A DNA stretch of 39,773 nucleotides from Thermoprotei archaeon (GTDB lineage Archaea > Thermoproteota > Thermoprotei > Thermofilales > B20-G17): assembly GCA_003650675.1 (NCBI GenBank), contig QMRH01000014.1, forward strand, positions 1-39,773, written 5' to 3'. Below the pieces are notes generated by a model, which worked only from the letters and a program-made list of their open reading frames with translations, did no database searches and was not told where the DNA came from. Positions 7,122 to 16,800 of the stretch are shown piece by piece; positions within the stretch are counted from its first letter, which is position 1; every line of letters starts with the position of its first letter. A program made the translations under genes and the position numbers.

Positions 7122-8969
7122 CTAGAACGGGTATGGGTGGAGCGAAGATGTTATAAGGGTTAATGCCGCTGAAATTGTTACGATTATGCCTTCTCCGAGG
7201 CCGAATCCTGCTACTATTGAGGTTTTGTATCTTTCCCACCAGTCTCTTCCAAGATATTTTTTCAAAACTAAGGCCGTAAAGCCGCCTAGAAATGTGGATA
7301 TGCTATAGGGTAACGGTTGTGAAGCTCCTACGGCTATGCCTATTATTGAGAAAGGTATTCTGAAGAAATTTAAAACATAGTGCAGAGCTACTACTAATAG
7401 GCATGCCATAACCACGTTATTGATGTTAAATATTGTTGCTGGCTTCTTTATCCACAAAACTTGGGACGTAGCTACTATAGGCCATTGGGTGGCAACGAAT
7501 GGATAAGATGGACTTGGTATTGGGGACATCTGCCAAAACACTGAAACAAATATGAAGCTCATGATATATGCCAATGGAAACGCTATAAGGTAGGATAGTA
7601 TGTAGCTTCGAAAAGTCGTTTTCAACATTTTAGCTGCCTTAAACCCTCCAGCCCAGCCGGATCCACTCTCGCTTATTACTAGGGGGCTAAACCAAATATC
7701 CACTCCCTTATAACCCGAAAATGTTATGGTTAGGATCTGCGCATAGGAGAAGCCTGAAAGTGGATCTCTCAGTGTAATAGTGTAGCCAGTTTCTCCTAGA
7801 GCCATGCTAGATATCAATGTAATGATAAAGGTCCAGCCTATTGATAACATAAATAGTAGGAGAATATTAAATTCGGGTACGAGCAAATGCGTCAATACGA
7901 CAGAGGCTGAAGTTCCCGTTAGGAATGAAATTAGAGGTATAAGGATCTGTCTGCTCGCTAAACTTCTAATACTAACCGAAGTTTTACGGTTGCGCTTAAC
8001 TAATATTCGTGTATAATTAATGGCCATGACGATTATGGATGCTAGAATGATACCTACAATGTAACTTACCCAGTATTTGAATGATAGTTGATAAGCATAA
8101 CCGAGATTTGTTCCTGGGGTCCATTCTTTAAATATACCTTGCTTTACAAGTAGATGATTACCAAACATGTAGAATACTAGTCCTCCTATAAACATTGAAA
8201 TACTTACTTCCAGCGGAACTAGAAAACCTATAGTTATCGCTATTAGATCTGTTGCTAAACCAAGAGACGCTCCAGGTAGTGTCCTTTCAATACTGGTGCT
8301 CCAGTCTATCCATGGACTCGGTATAATATGAACATTAGCTACTAGCGGTAAACCATATAGTATAAGTCCATATAACATTCCAAAGCTTGTTGCTAAAATG
8401 AAAATTTTTTCTCTTTGGGGTTCTCGCTCCGTTAAATCTAAACATGTCTGTGCCCATACTTCTTGTATGGGGAAAGGTAGCCTCTCTATCTCAACAAATA
8501 GTTTATAGTTTAAATATCCCAAAGCTAAATCGGCTAACTTCGTAAATACGCCTGAAGTTATAAGGGTTATTAATATGGGTAATAACCATTCACCATGCAA
8601 AAATGTTCTCAATCCTTCAATATTAGGTGCATACCATGAAGGTATCTTATCTGACAGACCGTAACTTTTTGCAACGTAGCTGTGTTTAAAAAAGTAGTTG
8701 TAGAGAAGGCTCACAGCTATTGTTTCCAGAATTATTGTTCCAGTGGAAGCGAACATTATGAACGCCTCCTGCTTTGAAAGACTTCTACCGCTCAGCACGA
8801 ATATTTCGCTAAATAGCAGTATAACAGTGTATTCAGCCGCGAGCGTCAACGAAACTCCCGAGTAAAGGTAAAGCCATATTGCAGCAGGCTGTAGGACTAG
8901 AGCTGCATATAAGATACCTAGCAGTGCTCTAGGAGTCAAACCGCTTCTATATTCTTCTCTATCACCCAT
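7122..8969 (-). CDS. OPT-like integral membrane transporter (1)
   Basis: This 615-residue, strongly hydrophobic protein has roughly 14-16 membrane segments. OPT-superfamily marks include ERLPFPIQEVWAQTCLDL (residues about 178-195, compare the 'LPFP.g.a' block of OPT/YSL carriers), YPFVATQWPIVATSQ (about 486-500) and a C-terminal GRDWWERYKTSIVAGFGLGE. OPT carriers import oligopeptides or metal chelates with proton coupling; the substrate here is unknown. The ATG follows the upstream stop by two bases, with GGTGAT in the overlap region, so it is the last gene of the five-gene operon. It is a distant paralogue of the transporter at 13350-15239. Confidence 0.7.
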   Translation of the reverse strand: MGDREEYRSGLTPRALLGILYAALVLQPAAIWLYLYSGVSLTLAAEYTVILLFSEIFVLSGRSLSKQEAFIMFASTGTIILETIAVSLLYNYFFKHSYVAKSYGLSDKIPSWYAPNIEGLRTFLHGEWLLPILITLITSGVFTKLADLALGYLNYKLFVEIERLPFPIQEVWAQTCLDLTEREPQREKIFILATSFGMLYGLILYGLPLVANVHIIPSPWIDWSTSIERTLPGASLGLATDLIAITIGFLVPLEVSISMFIGGLVFYMFGNHLLVKQGIFKEWTPGTNLGYAYQLSFKYWVSYIVGIILASIIVMAINYTRILVKRNRKTSVSIRSLASRQILIPLISFLTGTSASVVLTHLLVPEFNILLLFMLSIGWTFIITLISSMALGETGYTITLRDPLSGFSYAQILTITFSGYKGVDIWFSPLVISESGSGWAGGFKAAKMLKTTFRSYILSYLIAFPLAYIMSFIFVSVFWQMSPIPSPSYPFVATQWPIVATSQVLWIKKPATIFNINNVVMACLLVVALHYVLNFFRIPFSIIGIAVGASQPLPYSISTFLGGFTALVLKKYLGRDWWERYKTSIVAGFGLGEGIIVTISAALTLITSSLHPYPF

Positions 8970-8971
8970 CT

Positions 8972-11900
8972 TTAATCACCACTAGCATATCTGGCTCTAT
9001 CTTCAGGAGAAAGTGTCCTCCACACGAGAAAAGCCTTCCTAATGTCATCAATAAGTTTAACATTCGAGTTTCTCCATGCCCTTTCAGGACCAGTAATTTT
9101 TCTTAACTCCATGCTTATATACCATTTATCCTCAACTTTTCTAAACAAGATTTTTACTGTTTGTTTAATACCTGCTTCGTACGGTGCTAGTCTAGAAGAG
9201 AATATGATCAGCCTACCGCTAGGTGTTTTTTCGATCTTTACTTCGTCAACTGTATATTTACTGACGTATTTGGTGGACGATTTCTTTAAATACGACAATA
9301 AGTAGTTTATAATATAATCAACCTCCTTGTCGGAGATTCTTAAGGGAAATGTTATACGCCATACGCCTTTGACGGGTTTTGGAACCTTCCATGTACGTTC
9401 AAAGGAGGGGGTTACAGCTTTCCCGGCTATTATCATTGGGTAAACGGTGGAAAGAATGGATATACTTATAGCGAGTAGAACCTCGTAGAGTATGGCCACA
9501 GATGAATATGTTGGTGAAAGCCATTTAGGTAACATCCCGAGGTGTACTAGTAGTTTGCTTAAGTATATCCCTAACACATATCCTATGATCGCAGAAAGTA
9601 AACCGAAGGTTACACCTTCAGTTAGGAACAGGGATGCCACATGCGAGGGATTCATACCCAGAGAGGAGTAAATAGTTATTTCACGCTTTCTTCCGTAAAC
9701 GTTATCCAACATGATGTTTAATAAAACTAAAATGAGTATCAGATATGGTATAATGAGTGTTTGGACGCCTGAAACGCTGATTAGTTTAAGTTGCTCTACC
9801 TTGGTAACCGTGTTGTTTCCACTGCGAACATATATTTCTACGTTTGTTAAGTCTGAAAGCGATTTTGCTATTCCTGTGGACTGGGCATCGTATAATGTAA
9901 AGTAGGCGATTTGATACACCCGTGCGCCCGAGAATAAATAATATGGGTAATCTGGCTGACTCCAGTACATTAAAACATTCTCCACAGGCAATATTATTAC
10001 AAAGGAAGGAATTAGGTGCGCTCTAGTCTTAACAGATAGATCGTACGGAACTATGGGTTCACCGTCTAAGTCGGTAATCTGGTAAAATAGCTTTGAGGAA
10101 AATATGCCTATGACTTTATATTTCAAGCCTGCCAATATAATGTAGTCGCCTATTTTTACATTCAATTCATTGGCTACATAGTCGCTTATAATGCATTCAA
10201 AGGCTTTGTTGCTTCTAAACCACTTTCCCTCAATTACTTTTAAGCCGCTTCTTCTTTCAAAATTCTCTATTAGCTTGTAGGTATTGATCGATAGACCTAG
10301 AATGCCCCTTATAATGCACTCTTTTCCATTATCCGAATGCACCACGATCTTTTGTAGAGGTGGATAAGCCCAAACTCTAAAATCTAGCTGAAGATTATTC
10401 TTATAGGAGATATACTCTAATATATCCAGTAATCTGCTGGAGAGAGGAAGCAATCTAAGTCCCGTACCCCTCTCTACAAGTAACCCTGTATATAGAGTTT
10501 TTACATTTCGCGTTGGCATCATTGTTACCTTAAGTCCTAGAATTGATACAAGAAAAACAGCAGACGATATCATTATAATGAATGAAACTATGATTAGCGT
10601 TGATTGCAGTCTTCTTCTCCTCATATTCAATACTGCTAGTGAAAAACCGAACTGTAGAGATGTTAAAATATCTACTTTTTCGAATCTTCTACCTAAAGTC
10701 CTTTCACGGTACTCTTTAATGTATCCAAGGGCTTTTGACAAGACTATACCTATTACTGGTAATGCTAGTACAATTACCGTGAAACCCAGTAAAACTACTA
10801 TAATATTGATTCCTATATGGAAACCTGGGTGAACAATGTAGAGAAGAAGACCAAATATTGAAAAGACCAGCACGGTTAATAAGCTTCTTATCTTGCGGTT
10901 ATCTATATGAAATACCAATCTCTCGAATAGTATCGCAAACGGGATGAGCATTACGAAAAAGCCTATAATACTATATATAGCTTCATCTTCTATAGATCTT
11001 AAATCGGAGTATGTATAGTATCCATAGTTCCACGCTTTGTATATACTTACTAGAAAATCCCCAATGTTATGCAATCTCAAGCTTTCTTTAGCTTTATCTA
11101 GATGATATCTGGATAAATCATACAAAGCCTTTGTATTATTGCTGAATATTCCTACTTTATTCAGTTTTAGGAGTCTATATTCATTTATAGAGTAAAGGTC
11201 GTTCACGTAGAGAAGAACAGTATTGTAAAGCTCTAGGGGATATTCTTTGCTTACACGAATACCGTATCCTAAAGGATTGATTGACGACGAATTTACTATT
11301 ATAGCTCTAGGGTACTTATCTCCGCTTAATCTTACATCTAGAGTTATGGTTTTATCGGATGGAACAAAAACCGCAGCGACACCATGATAATCCATAGCCA
11401 CATAAAATGAGAGCGGAGGATTCTTTGAACCATATTCATATAATGCGATCTCTAAATTATGGCTGGTCTCAAGATCCTGAGGATTAACTACATCAAATAC
11501 TATAATTTCTTTACTTTTGAATACAACCACTATCCTCGGGTTTTTAATATCTCCTAAAACACCTCTATCAATCCTTAAGATATTGGGATAATTGCTACTG
11601 TGGATTCCTGAGTCAGGTGAATAAATGATATTTCCATTACTATCTAATACATATGCCTCAATGATATAGGGAGTTACTTTGGAACAATCCGGTATTAATC
11701 CATCTACGACAAAAATACCATTTGAATCCGAAAATGTAACTATTTCATGGTTATAAAAGACCTCTGTTCGCTCTTCTTCGGGACCAGCCTGCATCGGAAA
11801 GACTTTAATTATAGCATTACCTACAGGTTCATACTCGCCTGATGTAGTGTTGTATTCTCGAACCTGTCCCACGATTTTCGCAAAACCTATTCCCAGACCT

Positions 11901-13336
11901 CCATTATACCTAGATGGATTCCAGGTTGGTGTATCGATACTTTCTTCATTCACAATACTTGCAAGTAAACTGGTAATGAATAGAGATTGCCTCAACACAT
12001 TTTCCTTTACTATCCTATCATAAGTATCAAACGGCGTTTCCCTAAAAATCCTTAGTGAACTGTCAGTGTAAATAGTTATTGCTGGTGCACCGGCCATGGT
12101 AAATGGTTCGGAGTCCAGTGAAAATAAATGTGGTGCAAAGCTCATCCATTCTCTTTCAGAATCGCCAAAATGAACCTTAAACCTTAAATTTAATTTTTTC
12201 TCGATGTTATCTTTATAGAATCTGAGTTTTTGATAAAGCCAGTTTAGTCTCTCCAAAATGCTCCTTTTTGCAAGGTAACTATAATATCCTGTATAAAGAA
12301 TGGCCAAAGAGTCGGTTTCCGATGATAAATCTAGATTTACTACTAGCTTAACCTTGTCGGCCGGTATTATTTGTTTTTCAAAGATATACTCACTAATGAA
12401 TGCTCTAGCTCCGCCTAAAGCCTGATGATGGCTTCCGAGAAACAGTAAGATAACGGTTCTTCTAGGTCTATGTTTTGCGAAAAAGTCGGCCAATGTCAAC
12501 ATTAATGATGGGGCGATGGCTTCGTCGGCTCCCGGTGAAATTTCAGGGACGATGGACCACGAATCATAGTACGCTGTTAAGATAATTATTTCATCCCTTT
12601 TATCTGTTCCATTAATTATTGCAATAATGTTGGATCCTTCAACATTCTTGTAGGATATTTTGGATTTTATATTTACAATTGTAATATTATTCAGAATCTT
12701 TAGTATTTTTTCTGCATCACTTCTCTTAATCCATAATCGGGGAATATTAACGGGTATATTTAATGTCTTTTTCAGGGCTTCGAAACGGGTTGTATTATCA
12801 GGCTCAATAAATATTATTGCTTCAGCCCCAAGGGAAACCGGATATATCCATCTATTTCCACAGTTGAAATCCATAAGCACAACTTTGTTATGGAGATCCA
12901 TGCCCTCCAAGTATTTTAACCTACCATCACCTATATAGATAATATCGTGTAAAGTTTTATTTGCCACACTTGGTGCAATTGAATTAGGCAACAAGGGATA
13001 CAACCTTAATACATATTGTTTAGAGCTAGTATCCAATATCCTTAGTTCTCCTGTCTCGCTGATCGGTACTGCTATATTATATTTCTCCTCTATTACCGTT
13101 ATATTCAACTTCTTTAACCTACCGATAATGTATTCTTTTGCGAAGTAAAAACCAGGATAACCCGTGACTCTTGAATCGACTGATGATAGAACTTTTATGT
13201 TCTCAAAAATCTTAGAACTGTTTGGAAAAACCAAATTTTGGGGGTAATTAATCTCAGATGCCGGATTACCTGCTACACCATATAATAACATTATATTAAT
13301 TATTAGTAGCAAAGAACAAAGAAACCTTTTTTTCAT
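8972..13336 (-). CDS. M28-peptidase-like ectodomain fused to FtsX-type permease
   Basis: The length is 1454 residues from ATG 13334-13336 (AAGGGA upstream); a TTG two codons earlier is less well placed. The order, numbered from that TTG, is: signal peptide (5-25), M28-like fold with a PA-like insert (about 140-200), peptidase core (250-460), carboxypeptidase-regulatory-like beta domain (about 490-600), membrane segments (790-870), then MacB/FtsX modules with NMRRRRLQSTLIIVSF (906-921) and a C-terminal FtsX bundle including YGRKREITIYSSLGM. A soluble tail of about 130 residues ends it. The M28 metal site is altered: TAYYDSW replaces the usual 'AHYDS', GSHHQALGG replaces 'G.EE.GL.GS', and DSEPF replaces 'DH.PF'. 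Peptidase activity is therefore doubtful. No ABC ATPase gene accompanies it here. Confidence 0.75.
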   Translation of the reverse strand: MKKRFLCSLLLIINIMLLYGVAGNPASEINYPQNLVFPNSSKIFENIKVLSSVDSRVTGYPGFYFAKEYIIGRLKKLNITVIEEKYNIAVPISETGELRILDTSSKQYVLRLYPLLPNSIAPSVANKTLHDIIYIGDGRLKYLEGMDLHNKVVLMDFNCGNRWIYPVSLGAEAIIFIEPDNTTRFEALKKTLNIPVNIPRLWIKRSDAEKILKILNNITIVNIKSKISYKNVEGSNIIAIINGTDKRDEIIILTAYYDSWSIVPEISPGADEAIAPSLMLTLADFFAKHRPRRTVILLFLGSHHQALGGARAFISEYIFEKQIIPADKVKLVVNLDLSSETDSLAILYTGYYSYLAKRSILERLNWLYQKLRFYKDNIEKKLNLRFKVHFGDSEREWMSFAPHLFSLDSEPFTMAGAPAITIYTDSSLRIFRETPFDTYDRIVKENVLRQSLFITSLLASIVNEESIDTPTWNPSRYNGGLGIGFAKIVGQVREYNTTSGEYEPVGNAIIKVFPMQAGPEEERTEVFYNHEIVTFSDSNGIFVVDGLIPDCSKVTPYIIEAYVLDSNGNIIYSPDSGIHSSNYPNILRIDRGVLGDIKNPRIVVVFKSKEIIVFDVVNPQDLETSHNLEIALYEYGSKNPPLSFYVAMDYHGVAAVFVPSDKTITLDVRLSGDKYPRAIIVNSSSINPLGYGIRVSKEYPLELYNTVLLYVNDLYSINEYRLLKLNKVGIFSNNTKALYDLSRYHLDKAKESLRLHNIGDFLVSIYKAWNYGYYTYSDLRSIEDEAIYSIIGFFVMLIPFAILFERLVFHIDNRKIRSLLTVLVFSIFGLLLYIVHPGFHIGINIIVVLLGFTVIVLALPVIGIVLSKALGYIKEYRERTLGRRFEKVDILTSLQFGFSLAVLNMRRRRLQSTLIIVSFIIMISSAVFLVSILGLKVTMMPTRNVKTLYTGLLVERGTGLRLLPLSSRLLDILEYISYKNNLQLDFRVWAYPPLQKIVVHSDNGKECIIRGILGLSINTYKLIENFERRSGLKVIEGKWFRSNKAFECIISDYVANELNVKIGDYIILAGLKYKVIGIFSSKLFYQITDLDGEPIVPYDLSVKTRAHLIPSFVIILPVENVLMYWSQPDYPYYLFSGARVYQIAYFTLYDAQSTGIAKSLSDLTNVEIYVRSGNNTVTKVEQLKLISVSGVQTLIIPYLILILVLLNIMLDNVYGRKREITIYSSLGMNPSHVASLFLTEGVTFGLLSAIIGYVLGIYLSKLLVHLGMLPKWLSPTYSSVAILYEVLLAISISILSTVYPMIIAGKAVTPSFERTWKVPKPVKGVWRITFPLRISDKEVDYIINYLLSYLKKSSTKYVSKYTVDEVKIEKTPSGRLIIFSSRLAPYEAGIKQTVKILFRKVEDKWYISMELRKITGPERAWRNSNVKLIDDIRKAFLVWRTLSPEDRARYASGD

Positions 13337-13349
13337 CGCCAAATCCCTT

Positions 13350-15239
13350 CTAGATGATTAAACCCTTCGCAAAGGTTATTATCAACTCCATTAAACTACG
13401 ACCTGAGAACATTCCTATGGCTAGAGGTAATGCTTTATTCTCATACATGTGGGCTCCACCCACCCTGACTGTGATTCTCTTAAGAAAGTAGGCTATTAGT
13501 GAAGGAAGCCATAGCTCGTATCCCATACCAAATTGTGTACCAACTACTATTCCTACGGCCGTGAATGGGAACCATGCATAGAACGTTCTAAGGGCTGTCA
13601 CCATGATTGATAACATCACACCAAAAATGTACCAAGGTAGCCACAGATCATATCTTGGAGAAAATGAGATTGAAGTACCTAAGGTGACGGCTGCAAGAGC
13701 TATAGAATTGTACCATTGAGGGTTGTGGGTGAACCTCCAAGATTTATAGTAGCCCAATAGATACAATGCCCAAGTTACGATGACCACAGAAGCTATAATT
13801 CCTATAAGTATAGACACTATCTGTGAAACAAACACTTTTTTATGATCAACGTTGAACTTATTTGAGACAACAAAGGACTCCATTGAAAGTTGTAGTGGAG
13901 AACATGTGGATCCAGCATCCATAAACATTATAGTCCCTAATAAACTGGAAGCTAAGTTTGATCGAGTGAACAGGAGTTCTCCATGTAATAGGTATAAGAA
14001 CTGCTCGCTTGCATGGTACCAAGCTGATGTCCAGTATCCTTCGGATCTCATGGACATAAAACCAATGTAGAGTAGGAAAGCAAAAATGCTGAAGAAAATT
14101 GCTACATGAAGGAATACTCCACTCTGTAATAAGAACGATATAAATAGTATAAAAGTTATAATCCAGCTTACCCATAGAATCCCGTAGGGTTCCTCATGGT
14201 TCTTTATTTTTCCAAGAGCTTTTTTAAAGGTCTCTGCAATGTGCCTATAGTTGAATACTATTACGCTTATGCCTAGTCCTAGTAATCCTCCCCAACCCAT
14301 AACACTAGGAAAGTTAGGCCCTTCTGGAGCCCAGAATCCCACCCAAACATAGTTTCCGAAGTCAAATTGCTCTGGATGATATGCCTGTAGTCCAGTCCAT
14401 ACAAGTATAGGGGGTAGAACTATGAACAATAACAAATATGTCAAGGAGGATGTAATTAACAGATCTAAGGGAAGCATGAAGCAAAACGCGATCCATGTAG
14501 GGTTTAGGTTCATATGTATTGCAGCATTCGGTAGTGATAACGTTGTTCCATCCCATTCTAGGAACCAGTATCTTGGAACGGCAAATTGCGGGTAAATCGC
14601 AGATATTAAGCTAGGCAAATAATATACTAGGCTTAACGCAAATCCTAATGTCAGATAACTAAGTTTCTTTGACTTATTCTTTTCATAACTAATGTTTATT
14701 ACAGAAACGGCCGCCTCTCCTATAGGGAAGGGAAGGCTTTTAACTTCAACGATTTCTTTCCTCAGTATGTAGGCAAAGAGCAACTGATTCAGGCATATTG
14801 TTATGATAAATGTAATCCAGTAAGCGAGCGTGGGCAACCACGCATTCCAGGGTACCTCACCGCCATAAAATGCTCCTCTAAGAACCTCGAGATCTCTGGG
14901 TACCCAAAGGTCGGGAATAAGCTCCCTGACTTGTTTCATGACATCCATAAACGCTGTGTAGGCCAGTACAGGTATCCAATTTGCTATTAATAGCCCAGTT
15001 CCGGAAGAAACAAGGAACATTGAATATACAATTATGAGCTCATCGATGTTTAATCTAGGTACTCTAAGATAGCCTGTTAATAGAGCGTAGAGCGAGATGA
15101 ACACCAACGGACCATAAATAGGGGTCATATACCAAAGATCCCATCCATAGAGAGCTACTGCAAACACAGAAAAGAGGTTCCATATTGTTACTAATATTAT
15201 TCCTATAATAATCGATTTAACAAAGTTTTTTCTATTCAT
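13350..15239 (-). CDS. OPT-like integral membrane transporter (2), DUF6785/DUF6784 type
   Basis: About 629 residues with some 14 membrane segments. EVKSLPFPIGEAAVSVINIS (residues about 165-185) is the OPT-like 'LPFP' block, and the C-terminal half carries MFMDAGSTCSP and FPFTAVGIVVGTQFGMG. It resembles archaeal proteins annotated as DUF6785/DUF6784, membrane proteins with OPT-like features. An upstream GTG at 15246-15248 would add three residues. I prefer ATG 15237-15239 because GGGGGTGTGGAAG precedes it. Either start overlaps the previous gene's end, indicating coupling. Together with the transporter at 7122-8969 it could form a heteromeric or two-substrate uptake system. Confidence 0.65.
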   Translation of the reverse strand: MNRKNFVKSIIIGIILVTIWNLFSVFAVALYGWDLWYMTPIYGPLVFISLYALLTGYLRVPRLNIDELIIVYSMFLVSSGTGLLIANWIPVLAYTAFMDVMKQVRELIPDLWVPRDLEVLRGAFYGGEVPWNAWLPTLAYWITFIITICLNQLLFAYILRKEIVEVKSLPFPIGEAAVSVINISYEKNKSKKLSYLTLGFALSLVYYLPSLISAIYPQFAVPRYWFLEWDGTTLSLPNAAIHMNLNPTWIAFCFMLPLDLLITSSLTYLLLFIVLPPILVWTGLQAYHPEQFDFGNYVWVGFWAPEGPNFPSVMGWGGLLGLGISVIVFNYRHIAETFKKALGKIKNHEEPYGILWVSWIITFILFISFLLQSGVFLHVAIFFSIFAFLLYIGFMSMRSEGYWTSAWYHASEQFLYLLHGELLFTRSNLASSLLGTIMFMDAGSTCSPLQLSMESFVVSNKFNVDHKKVFVSQIVSILIGIIASVVIVTWALYLLGYYKSWRFTHNPQWYNSIALAAVTLGTSISFSPRYDLWLPWYIFGVMLSIMVTALRTFYAWFPFTAVGIVVGTQFGMGYELWLPSLIAYFLKRITVRVGGAHMYENKALPLAIGMFSGRSLMELIITFAKGLII

Positions 15240-16794
15240 CTTCCACACCCCCCGTGCTCCTCCTTTTGGTTTTAGTTAGAATTATTAGTAAAACAACTGC
15301 GAGGACAACAACTACTATTGAATACATGATCGTGTTCACAGGTATAATCTGCTTACCGGGGATCTTTACTTCAATCTGCTTTACCATATCGGATTTAAGA
15401 TCTATAGTGATTTCCTTCAGTACCTTGTTATCTAGTTTGATTGTAACATTGTACACTCCCTTTGGCAACCCCTTAAATACAACGATTCCTTCTTTGTTTG
15501 TAAATCCTTCAAATTTCTCATCAGTATTTACATTATTTAATATCACAGATGCATTGTATACAGGTGCTTTTGTCCCCTTCTCAACAATCGACAAAGTTAA
15601 GTCGTAGAATTTGGGTATTTCCCTTACCACCTCGTGTAGGGGATTTCTGAAAGTGGTGCATCTACTTTGCACAATCTTCCAATTTGATCTGCTATGTATG
15701 ATTACAGCGATCTCTGTGTAGATAAATTGATAGCTTCCCTTAAAGTACGGTGCGGCCTCCCCCGGATCGCCATTCCTCCAGCCACTATAATTAACGTTAG
15801 AGTATACTGAAACAATACCTACACCTATTGGATTATCCTCGGTTCCTATTTCGTTCTCTAGATCTATCCACTCTCCACTCCAATCCGTTAAATCGCCGAC
15901 TCCTGATGTTCCAACATAGATTATCTTACCCTCTTTTGTTGGGTAAAAAGCATACTTGAATATTCTTGGTTCTACATAGTTGCTGGGGGCTAGCAAATGT
16001 AGGAACTCCTCGGTTCTGTCTGTATATATTTTTAGCCTAATTAGAATAAAATCATTATATGCATAAATTCTAAAACTTACCGTATAGTTTATAATGCCAC
16101 TACCTTTACCCCATATAACGTCAAACGTTATCTCGGAAAATATGGGTCCAGCAATGATTCTCGTATAATTTTTCACTTTGAATGGAAGATGCCAAGTCAT
16201 GGTTTCGGTTATAACAGATCCCCACCAAATGGGATCCCCGTCACTTACTTTGACTAGGCTTGTCTCATTGCTATATTTTTTATAGAAGACATAGCTTATC
16301 CAAGGATCATTCTTTAGGAACACTACTTTAAGATTACTATTTTCAACAAATATGTTGTTGTTTCTCTTTACCTGTAGATCAGTCTTATAGCTAGGCTGAG
16401 TTGCATCAGGATTACCATATAAAATGTAATACTTCTTTACTTCATTGGCACTAACATTTGCTAAGAAAACAACATTACATGATTTAACGTAGCCACTAGG
16501 ATAATACCAAACATTGTATACCTGAGATGGTATCTCTCTTGCAAGATCCTCAGTAACAACGCGTATTTCCCTCGATGCATTTTGTACTTCTCCTTCCTTA
16601 AACTCTAAATGTATTTCTACTGGCTCGAATCTTCTATCTAAACCTGCACTTTCATTTAATACAACTTCATATTTGTATTTCCATTGCGAAAAAGGTTGAC
16701 CAAGTATTAAATTACTGGAACTAAACAGTATAATTGGATACCCCAGAATTAATATGAAAAATAAAATTAACACAAAAAATTTATTATTTAACAT
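15232..16794 (-). CDS. Exported, C-terminally anchored beta-rich protein (A)
   Basis: 520 residues. An N-terminal signal (about 5-30) is followed by a beta-rich ectodomain that starts WKYKYEVVLNESAG and includes NVVFLANVSANEVKKYYILY, similar to DUF2341-like beta-sandwich modules. Residues about 405-475 form a carboxypeptidase-regulatory-like domain (YNASVILNNVNTDEKFEGFT, then GLPKGVYNVTIKL). One membrane helix (about 485-508) and a basic tail end it. It is a full-length paralogue of the 426-residue protein just upstream (shared 'GPIF', 'DW.G.W', 'APYF.G', 'NPL.EV' blocks). It is probably a surface substrate-binding or cell-wall-associated component; mutarotase-like folds look similar and cannot be excluded. 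ATG 16792-16794 follows GGGGG. Confidence 0.6.
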   Translation of the reverse strand: MLNNKFFVLILFFILILGYPIILFSSSNLILGQPFSQWKYKYEVVLNESAGLDRRFEPVEIHLEFKEGEVQNASREIRVVTEDLAREIPSQVYNVWYYPSGYVKSCNVVFLANVSANEVKKYYILYGNPDATQPSYKTDLQVKRNNNIFVENSNLKVVFLKNDPWISYVFYKKYSNETSLVKVSDGDPIWWGSVITETMTWHLPFKVKNYTRIIAGPIFSEITFDVIWGKGSGIINYTVSFRIYAYNDFILIRLKIYTDRTEEFLHLLAPSNYVEPRIFKYAFYPTKEGKIIYVGTSGVGDLTDWSGEWIDLENEIGTEDNPIGVGIVSVYSNVNYSGWRNGDPGEAAPYFKGSYQFIYTEIAVIIHSRSNWKIVQSRCTTFRNPLHEVVREIPKFYDLTLSIVEKGTKAPVYNASVILNNVNTDEKFEGFTNKEGIVVFKGLPKGVYNVTIKLDNKVLKEITIDLKSDMVKQIEVKIPGKQIIPVNTIMYSIVVVVLAVVLLIILTKTKRRSTGGVEDE

Positions 16795-16800
16795 GGAGTT

